In this document: piece by piece, positions 57,032 through 64,000 of the stretch
How the letters are laid out: each line of letters begins with the position of its first letter
Numbering within the stretch: the first letter of the stretch is position 1
Assembly (NCBI GenBank): GCA_965178125.1
Contig: OZ237741.1
Span: forward strand, 1,302,001-1,366,000
Direction of reading: 5' to 3'
DNA: 64,000 bases
Source: Bilabrum cf. latius
Lineage: Eukaryota; Bigyra: Bicosoecida; Bigyra; Bicosoecida
The notes under the pieces: model-generated
Databases searched by the model: none
Told to the model about the DNA's origin: nothing
The model's input: the letters and a program-made list of their open reading frames with translations, nothing else
Program-made: the position numbers and the translations under genes

Positions 57032-58309
57032 ATGGCTGCCGACGGAGACTTTGACGAATCCTTTGCTGGGGTGCAGGAGGCTGACGACGCAGGCAGTGAC
57101 TTCTCCCTGTCATCCGAAGAAGGTGGTGCATTTGAAGACGATGACGACGTGAGGACATGCAGGATATTCCATGGAGTACTCGCTTTTGTCATGAAGTAAA
57201 GTCACTATGCTTTCCCACTAAAAATGGTGTCTGCTTGCTTTGTCGCTGGATACGCGCAGGATTTTGATTTTGAGGAGGAGGAGAAGCCGAAACCCAAATC
57301 AAAAAAGAAGAAATCCCCAGCTAGAAAGCAGGCATCTCCCAAGGCCAAGAAGTCTGCACCGGCCAAGAAAAAAACAACTGCTTCAAAATTCAAGTCGGCG
57401 GGCAAATCTTCGGGATCCGCAAAGGCGAAAGCCGCGCCCGCGCCCAAGAAGAGCAAGTTGAATCCGGCCTCAATGGAAGACGGGGGCTTGGCAAGCGCGG
57501 CCGCTGGAAAGTTGGACAAGGGAAGCATTAAGGAAAAAGACGCAGGCCCCGTCCTGCTACAGTATCTCGAAGATCAGAACAGGCCTTACAGCGCGATCAA
57601 TATTCACGACAACCTGCACGGCGCCGTGAAAAAGGTGCAGGTGACGCGCGTGCTGGACTCGCTCGCCTCCAGCGGGTAGCTACGGTCCAAGCAGTGGGGT
57701 AAGTTCAAAGTATTTTGGCCGGACCAGGCCCGCTTCGGCGAGATATCCGAAGAGTCCCTCCGCGAGGCCGAGGGCCGCCTGGAGGCAGCCAGGAAGGCAG
57801 CCGCGCAGGCCAAGGACGACAGGAAGCGTGCGGAGGGGGCGGTCGCATCCCTGGCCAGCGAGCCCACGGACGCGCAGCTGGAGGAGCTCCTGAAGCAGCG
57901 GGAGGCGGAGGTGTAGGCGCTGCGGGCCAGGGTGCAGCAGCTCAGGGAGCTGGCCGGGGATGGCGCCGGGGCGGGGGCGGGGGCCGGGGCGGGATCCACG
58001 GGGCAGAGAGCGGGGGCGGGAAAGGCGCCGGAGGGGCGGGAGGAGCTGGAGGCGCGCATGAACCGGTATGTGAAGGTGTGGCGGCAGCGCAAGCGCAAGT
58101 GCGACGAGGTGACAGGTATGATCGCGGAGGGCCTGGGCCTCAAGAGGAGGAGGGTGGAGGAAGACGTCGGGGTAGAGACGGACCAGGATGTGGGGTGTCC
58201 GGAGCCAAAGGCGTTCCTGCAGTTGCCGATCGAGGCGCCTGCAGGGGCCGGGCTGCAGGGCTCCTCGTCCTCATCGTCGTCGTCGGCTGCCGCGGCAGGA
58301 GGCACCTGA
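57032..58309 (+). CDS. HOP2: HOP2 homologous-pairing protein (PSMC3IP), meiotic recombination
   Basis: Model: join(57032..57148, 57260..58309), 388 residues, TGA stop, TAG as Gln at 57677 and 57914. The winged-helix region reads VLLQYLEDQNRPYSAINIHD and VTRVLDSLASSG, then TAG, then KQWGKFKVFWPDQARF, matching human PSMC3IP. A coiled coil follows (REAEGRLEAARKAAAQAKDD). The C-terminal MNRYVKVWRQRKRKCDEVTG and VGVETDQDVG match the DNA-binding end of the family. With MND1, HOP2 stimulates DMC1/RAD51 strand exchange in meiosis. The N-terminal 150 residues are extra: an acidic Ser-rich exon 1, then a Lys/Ala/Pro histone-H1-like region (KKSPARKQASPKAKK). Human HOP2 has 217 residues. TAG at 57677 falls where human has Lys, a position that tolerates Gln. 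Confidence 0.93.
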
Positions 58310-58355
58310 AGAGTTCGCTGTACTGTTGAGTCAATTCCAATGTGCACGTGCTACC

Positions 58356-58530
58356 ATTCAACACCCCCTACACTAGACAAGGCCCTCCCCATTCAACACC
58401 CCCTACACTAGACAAGGCCCTCCCCATTCAACACCCCCTACACTAGACGAGGCCCTCCCCATTCAACACCCCCTACACTAGACGAGGCCCTCCCCATTCA
58501 ACACCCCCTACACTAGACGAGGCCCTCCTG
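58356..58530. repeat. Five tandem copies of a 35-bp unit
   Basis: Units start at 58356, 58391, 58426, 58461 and 58496. Each begins ATTCAACACCCCCTACACTA and ends with GGCCCTCC. Copies 1-2 have GACAAGG and copies 3-5 have GACGAGG, so the array grew by duplication of variants. It sits in the convergent spacer between HOP2 and COG4 and is non-coding on the models given. Confidence 0.97.
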
Positions 58531-58579
58531 CGCACATACATGTGCCTTGACTGGATCTACTCCACCGCGCAAGGTCCTG

Positions 58580-61500
58580 TCACCAGTCCGTCCGCAGGGC
58601 CAGCAACCCCCGCACCTCGGCGGCACTCAGCGAGTTCCGTTCCCCTGCCTCCTCGTCCCCGCGCCACCATTCCGATTCTGAGTCGCCACCCCCCGAGTCG
58701 CCCTTCCCGCTCCCTCCCGGCGCGGTCACAGACACAGACCCAGACCCAGACCGAGACCTTGTGCCTGTGCCCGTGCCCGTCGTTGCCTCCGCCGCCGCCG
58801 CCAGCTCCTCCAGGGCCTCGCTACGACTCGGAGCCGAAAGAAGGCGGGCTGCCAGCTGCAGCCTGCGGAACTTCGCCCTCGCCGCGGCGCCCCCCACTGC
58901 CTCGAAGAAGTCCGCCAGCGCCCGCGAGTGCCTCGCGAGCGCCCGCGCGCCCCCCCCCACGAACCGCCGCTTGCCCACCATGCCTTGCATACGGCGCGCC
59001 ACCGCCTGCGCCGCCCGCACCGCTACCTCCCTGGCCGCCTCGGGCAGCAGCAGCAGCTCCACGGGGGCCATGGCTCTCGCGAGAGGCTCGAGCACCTCCT
59101 CCTGGAAGAGCGCGTCCTGCTCCTGGGGGCCCAGCCGGTGCCCCTCCCCGTCGAACCGCACCAGGGGGGCCCTCCCCGCCATGGCCTCCAGGGCGGAGCG
59201 CAGCTGGGGCGCGTGGAACATGGCGAACCGGCTGACGGCCGCGTCGCTGAGTTCCTGGAGGGCACTGGCGGTCTGCTGCAGCTCGTGCACGGCCGCGGTG
59301 GCCTTGGCAACCGCGCCGGTGGACGCTCCCTCCCCTTGTTCTCCGAGTGCCTGTTCCCTGGCGTGCCGCACCAGCCCCGCGCACTCCTCCGCAGCCTCCC
59401 AGGCGGAGTTGACGGCCAGGGCCCGCCGGGCCACCGCTGCCGACAGCCGGGACAGGCCTTCTGCGGCCTCGGCGGCGGTGGCCCCACCTGGCGTGCCCGG
59501 TGTGGCAGCCTCGCCCCCCGAGCCCAGCCCGCCCCCCCGCATGGGGGTCAGCGGGGCGACTCCCCCGGCCCCCGACACCCCGGCGCGCCGCGGGGAGCCG
59601 GGGGTACCGGGCGCAGAGGCCCCTGCCCTCCCCGCAACACCCCTCTCCACCGCTTGTTCCCTGGCTGCCCGCGCGAAATCGTCCGCCGCCAGCCGGATGG
59701 GGGTTGCCAGTAGCGCCTCACCGGCGGATTCGAGGGCGGCGGCGGCGGCCCTGGCCTGCGCCTGGGCGGCCCCCGTGCGCATGGAAGCGAGCCTGCGGGC
59801 GGCAGGACCCAGCTCCAGGACCCCGCCTCCGAATCTCTCTCCTCCTCCCGCCGCTCCTCCCCCTCGCTTGCCGGCGGCAGTAGACCTCCTGGCAGCAGCA
59901 GCAGCAGCAGCAGCGGCAGCATTGCCCCCTCCTGTTCCCTGCAGCGCGGCCTCGGCCTGCACCCTCAGTCGCTCGAAGAGGCCGTCCCCCAACTGCGCCG
60001 CAATGCCGTGCAGCACGCCGCACAGGCAGTCCGCGTTCCCCGTCGACAGCGCCCTGTCCACGCACACCCGCGCCACGTACATGCAGTCCCCCACCGCGCT
60101 CGTGGAGCACGGCAGGGAGCCCCCCACCTCCTCGAGGGCAACCGCCCGCCGCAGCCCAGCAGACAGGAGGGCCCCTTCCGCTCGACCGTACGAGGCCGCC
60201 AGGGCACCGCACGAGGCAGCCAGCTCCCTCCACTCCCCTTCGTCCCCTCGAGCGCGCACTGCCACTGGCCCATCCTCGGCCCCCTTCCCCTTCCCCTTCC
60301 CATCGCCCTGCTGGACGCCCCCCCTCCCCCTCCCCCTCTCCACCGCATCCTCGGCCGTGTCCCTGAGCACGGCAAGGAACCGCTCGATGCGCTGCAGCAG
60401 CAGGGCACTGCCGGTTGCAACCGCAGTCAGGCTCGCCTCCGACTCCGAATCCCCTCCTCCCTCCTCGTCGCCCTGCTGCTGCTTCCCGTCACTTGTTCCC
60501 CTTGCACTGCCGCGCCGGCCCTTGCCCTTCCCACTCGCTGCCGATGCCGCCAGCGCCCCCCGCACGGCCGGCCCGTCCACGAACGCATCCACCGCCCTGG
60601 CCAGCGGCGCCTCTGCCGCTCTCCTCGCGGCCCCCAGCAGTGCCAGCGGGGCGGAGGGGTCGTCGGCGAAGGCGGTCTGCGAGAGAACAAGAGCCTCCCT
60701 GAGAACAGCGAGCACAGCGTTGAAGCCGGCAGACAGGCCGTCCACGGCGCCGCGCGCGCTGCCAGATGCCATGTTCCGCAAGGCCTCCTCCCAGCGCGGC
60801 GCCCCACCGGCCAAAGCACCAGTCCCAGCAGCACCAGACCCAGACCCAGCCGCCGCAGCCTACCCTGTGAGGTCGGCCCCCTCCCGATCGCTCGCGAGAC
60901 CCTGTGCTCCCTCGCGCCCCCCCTGAGAGGGAGAGGGAGAGGGGGGGGAGGGGGACGGCGTGCCGAGGGAGGCCATGTGCGCAGCTGCCACGTCGTTCAC
61001 CCGCCGCTGCACGAACTGGAGGAAGAGCCGGAGCCCCTCGCTGCTGCGACCAATGAGGGCGAGCAGCTGGCAGTGCTCGCCCACGGCGGCAGCGTCGCCT
61101 GCCTCCATCGCCCGACGCAGCTTTGAGGCCACGGATCTGGCGGCTCGCTGCTCCATTTCGTCGAGCGAATCATCTCCGGCGGCGCCCGCCCCGTCCGACG
61201 GCCCACCGAGCGTCGCGCCCGGGAAGCTGCCCTGCACCTACCGGAGCCGTCTCAGGTGAGTGCAGGCCGCCCCCACGTCGTCGCGTGCAATGGCCTTCCT
61301 AGCATCTTCCCGACAAGAATCAATTTCGAGAATGTCGTCGACTCTTTCTACCACTGCGCGTATCCTCTCCCGCTTCCGCTACAGCTTGCCGATCCTGCTG
61401 GCGTGGTCGGACACGAGCTGCAGCTGACGCCTGAGACGCGATCGCGCCAAGTACAATTCGTCTTTGGCCGCCTCTAACTCAGGGATGGACGCTCTCACTG

Positions 61501-61630
61501 ACGCAGCCAGGCTGCTGCGATCGTGGGAGCTGGACTGCTGCCGCGCAGAATCGGACATCACTTCAGCCAGCCTAGCGCGCGCGTTCCTGGCTGCCAGCTA
61601 GAACGCCCCCGCCACATCGTACTGTGACAT
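58580..61630 (-). CDS. COG4: Conserved oligomeric Golgi complex subunit 4 (COG4)
   Basis: Single exon of 1,016 residues (human about 785), TGA stop, TAG as Gln at 61598, 61379, 61238 and 60860. N-terminal helices match COG4: LVSDHASRIGKL followed by TAG, RAVVERVDDILEIDSCREDA, GAACTHLRRLR, ALIGRSSEGLRLFLQFVQRR. The middle reads GDCMYVARVCVDRALSTGNA and DCLCGVLHGIAAQL, a COG4 signature, and the end reads AEVRGLLALRTDW, matching the family C terminus. COG4 is part of the tether for retrograde vesicles at the Golgi and contacts SNARE/SM proteins. Ala/Gly/Ser inserts (for example a run of ten Ala near 59900) account for much of the extra length. It is divergent from the DUF4460 gene across 274 bp. 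Confidence 0.92.
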
Positions 61631-61904
61631 AAATGTTATCCACGCGAACTAAGTCTAGGATTGGCGTCTGATTCATGGCTGCAACTCGACCTCGGCGCAA
61701 AAGGCACGGTACAAAGCCCAGAGGGGACCGAAAGGCAACCGTGGCCTCGCACTAGCGGTAGTAGCGGCACCAATGCGTCGCGCGCTGCGAAGGTCCATAT
61801 TTATTGCCCATCATGCAGCTCATAGACCCTCGCTTTCCCCGTTGTCGCTCCCTTCGACATAGGCGGCCTGGGCAGCCGTGAGCCGTCCGTGCGGTGCCAG
61901 ATTC
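61631..61904. promoter_or_regulatory. Divergent promoter interval (COG4 / DUF4460 gene)
   Basis: The 274 bp between two opposed starts. No named motif seen; the function is inferred from gene arrangement. Confidence 0.35.
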
Positions 61905-62432
61905 ATGGGAGTAGGTCCTCCTCGCAAGAAGCGAGGCAGGATCAGTAGAAATAAGAATAAGCGCAAAATCCCAGTGGATGCACCGGAGTTTAAGGATGTG
62001 TATAGGAAGTTCATGAGCAAAGTGCACCCGGACCTGTTCACAAAGTACCCAGAGTTGCAAGAGACGAACGAAACTAGCCTACAAAGCCTGAACGAGGTAC
62101 TGCAAGGCGCCAAGAGTGGAGTCGTGGACTCCGTTCTCAAGCCAACGAGGATGGATTTGGATTTCTTCGTCCGCACAGACAACGACCACGAGTTTCTCAA
62201 AGTGCCCCTCCGGCTGCGCCTGGCCGGCGGCTACTGCAAGCGCCAGGCCGGAGAGTAGATGGGCGCGCTGTTCCACAAGTGTGGACTACCCAGAGTGTTT
62301 GACTGGGGCAAGGATTACTGGTATCAGCGCATCCGGCCCGCCGCCCCGGAGCGCAAGGAGGACGGCAGCGTGGACGAGGAGGCCGAGCAGAGAGCGCAGG
62401 CATAGAGGGAGGCCTATCGTCAGCGCGGGTGA
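61905..62432 (+). CDS. DUF4460 (TCAIM-like, J-domain-related) protein
   Basis: Single exon, 175 residues from ATG at 61905 (MGVGPPRKKRGRIS), TGA stop, TAG as Gln at 62256..62258 and 62403..62405. EFKDVYRKFMSKVHPDLFTK then YPELQETNETSLQSLNEVLQ is the DUF4460 signature found in human TCAIM, where KVHPDLF corresponds to the degenerate HPD of a J-like domain. LKPTRMDLDFFVRTDN continues the domain, and after the first TAG LFHKCGLPRVFDWG marks the start of the next conserved block, which is cut short compared with TCAIM. The basic N terminus could be a mitochondrial presequence; TCAIM is mitochondrial. Function in protists unknown. An extra upstream exon cannot be excluded. Confidence 0.8.
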
Positions 62433-62646
62433 ATGGCAGCAATGCACAGCATACCAGGTATTATGGTTCTCTGACATGCACACAGAACCCACCCAGTCAG
62501 CCGTTTGGATGACTTGCATCGCCCTGCACATGCACTGCCAAGCGGTGGACTATCCATCTCGCGGGGGGCCCCCCGGGCGCGTGGCCGGCACCATCACAAT
62601 AGCTTCGAGCGTACTGTATTCACGCTATTGATTACCACTGCAATCC
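62433..62646. other. Convergent intergenic spacer
   Basis: Region of 214 bp between the DUF4460 (+) and RSPH14-like (-) stops. Nothing recognised. Confidence 0.4.
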
Positions 62647-64000
62647 TCACGACTTCCACACGAGCACTTTATGCGCCGCGCCCGCCGCCCTCGACAGCAG
62701 CACGGCAGCCGCGGAACCGGCCCCGAGACCCCCTCCCTCCTTGGCGAACGAGCTCGCTCGCGCCGCCGCCTCGTGCCCTTTCAGCTCCAGCGCCTGCGCG
62801 CGGGCGGTGGGCAGTGCACACATGGCGGACACGGCCCTGCAAGCCTGCGCCGAGGCAACGCCGGCGGCCCTCGCGGCTGCACGGGGGGCCTCCGCTGCGG
62901 TGGTGCGCGCTAGCTGCGAGCCGGCGATGGACGCCGGCGACGCAGCGGAGACCGCAGATCCCGCCGCGCCATCGCCGCTGCTTGCCGCCAGGAGCTTGGA
63001 GGGGTCAAGCACCCCCACCAGCGCACTCGTCACACCTGCCTCGTGGAACGCACGCTTGGCGTCGTCGTCCACCGCCGCCAGCGACACCAGGGAACACAGC
63101 TGGCCCAGGGCACGCACCGCTCCCATCCAGGCCGCCGCCCCCGCACTACCCCCCGCTCCCCGCGCCGCCTCGGCCCATGCCTGGAGCTGTGTCCCCACCG
63201 TGGGGCAGCCCCCCTCCTTGACGAAGGCAGCCTTGCCCCCCGACGGCACGGTGAGGCCCACGAGGGCCCTGGCCGCTGCCTCCACGATCCCTGCATCGGC
63301 TCCGGGTCCCCCTTTCTCCCTCGCGGCCAGCAGCCGCAGCACCGCGTCGATGGCACCCGCGGCCAGCGCCCCCTCGCAGCCGCTCCCACTTGCCGCCTGG
63401 GAGCAGCCGGCAAGCGATTCCAGCACTAGCCGCAGGCACCGAAGATCTTTCTCCGTGCCACACCGCTCGCAAAGCAGCTTGGGATATTCTGCGTCCACTA
63501 GGCTGTCGCAGGCGTCCCCCTGGGCCCTGGCCATCGCCTCGACGCCGGTCAGGGCCGAGAGGCGGGTGGCGGGGTCGCCATCCACAACGAATTTCCCGAG
63601 CCCAGAAAGAATGGCGCCCCTATGTTTACTTTCAACCAACCACATCCTACCTGTGGACTGCGCCATGGCGTCTCGCAAGCAATCAGAGGCTCGTCGGCGC
63701 GCCTCAACCGCAGCGAGCTGGTGCAGCTCCGAAATCAAAGTCAACATTCCGGCATCCGCCGCCTCCCTGCAAGCAGTTGGCCCTGGTATTAATCTCTAGC
63801 TGCGCTGGAGCGCGTTCAATATTACAATTTTGTCGCGTTTTGCGACCGCGGTGCGTAATCTTGACACAAGCTCTGGAAACCTGTCTCGCTCGAAGGCGAG
63901 GGTAACCGTGGAGGCCCCTTGCGGCTTGAAGTTGGACCTAGTGGCATGAACCGCATATACATCGCTAACAAATGCATCTGGAGGCCCGCCTGCAGCCGCC
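62647..64000 (-). CDS. RSPH14: RSPH14-like armadillo-repeat radial spoke protein, 5' end off window
   Basis: Minus-strand frame of 451 codons from the right edge to TGA, with one TAG read as Gln at 63796..63798 that joins the N-terminal part to the main frame. It reads LAFERDRFPELVSRLRTAVA, NALQRS then TAG, RLIPGPTACREAADAGMLTL, SELHQLAAVEARRRASDCLR, then further helical armadillo-type units (AILSGLGKFVVDGDPATRLS, LRLVLESLAGCS, ALAAGAIDAVLRLLAARE, ALGQLCSLVSLA). This resembles RSPH14 (RSP8) of the radial spoke of motile cilia, where the same order of a short N-terminal tail and ARM-like repeats is seen. Assignment rests on the N-terminal repeat pattern, so a generic ARM protein remains possible. 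It fits the presence of BBS9. Confidence 0.68.

Noticed and set aside
1-64000. Interpreting the TAG-broken frames as pseudogenes or programmed readthrough
   Set aside because: The interruptions are always TAG, never TGA or TAA or frameshifts, and occur in essential single-copy type genes such as PSMA5.
1-64000. TAG = leucine or another residue
   Set aside because: Leucine cannot fit the proteasome GRLFQVEYA site or the polyglutamine contexts. Other sites are variable and compatible with Gln.
1-64000. tRNA, rRNA, CRISPR or transposase genes
   Set aside because: I looked for conserved tRNA arms, rRNA cores, spaced repeats and transposase or reverse-transcriptase motifs and found none; a suppressor tRNA-Gln is not in this window as far as I can see.

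Overview
This is a GC-rich, gene-dense nuclear segment of a eukaryotic protist. I model 22 protein genes in 64 kb. Seven are split by short GT-AG introns, almost all with GTGAG-type donors. The gene content points to a flagellated and probably sexual cell: BBS9 (BBSome), an RSPH14-like radial spoke protein, HOP2 (meiotic strand exchange), proteasome alpha5, COG4, a UQCC1/CBP3 complex III chaperone, cereblon and a sorting nexin. I cannot name the lineage from sequence alone.

The key to reading the window is a variant genetic code. TAG is used as a sense codon, best read as glutamine, while TGA (18 genes) and TAA (3 genes) terminate. No gene I model ends in TAG. About 57 in-frame TAG codons lie inside 17 of the 22 genes. 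The clearest one (45364..45366) is the invariant Gln of the proteasome alpha-subunit GRLFQVEYA motif; another (42092..42094) opens a CAG/CAA run. With the standard code most genes here break into false fragments. Only TAG is reassigned, which differs from the common ciliate/ulvophyte TAA+TAG=Gln codes.

Layout: PP2C-like phosphatase (-, runs off the left edge); NOTUM/pectin-acetylesterase-like secreted hydrolase (+); LRR protein (-); partial coiled-coil gene (+); secreted EGF/GGL-repeat protein (-); CBP3/UQCC1 with a WW-like tail (+); BBS9 (-); ankyrin protein (-); very large cereblon orthologue (-); small membrane protein (-); PX sorting nexin (+); a 15.6-kb-CDS myosin with IQ motifs and RCC1 repeats (+); EF-hand protein (+); proteasome alpha5 (-); multi-membrane-span TKL-like kinase (+); DUF962/Mpo1 protein (-); unknown basic low-complexity protein (-); class I aminotransferase (-); HOP2 (+); COG4 (-); DUF4460 (TCAIM-like) protein (+); RSPH14-like protein (-, runs off the right edge).

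Most genes sit head-to-head or tail-to-tail with 100-500 bp between them. Many conserved proteins are inflated by Gly/Ala/Ser/acidic low-complexity insertions (cereblon about 2,008 residues, myosin about 5,204, COG4 1,016). Two short DNA words, CACTCGTCACAC and GGGAACAAG, recur far more often than expected and in different reading frames, so they look selected or copied at the DNA level.
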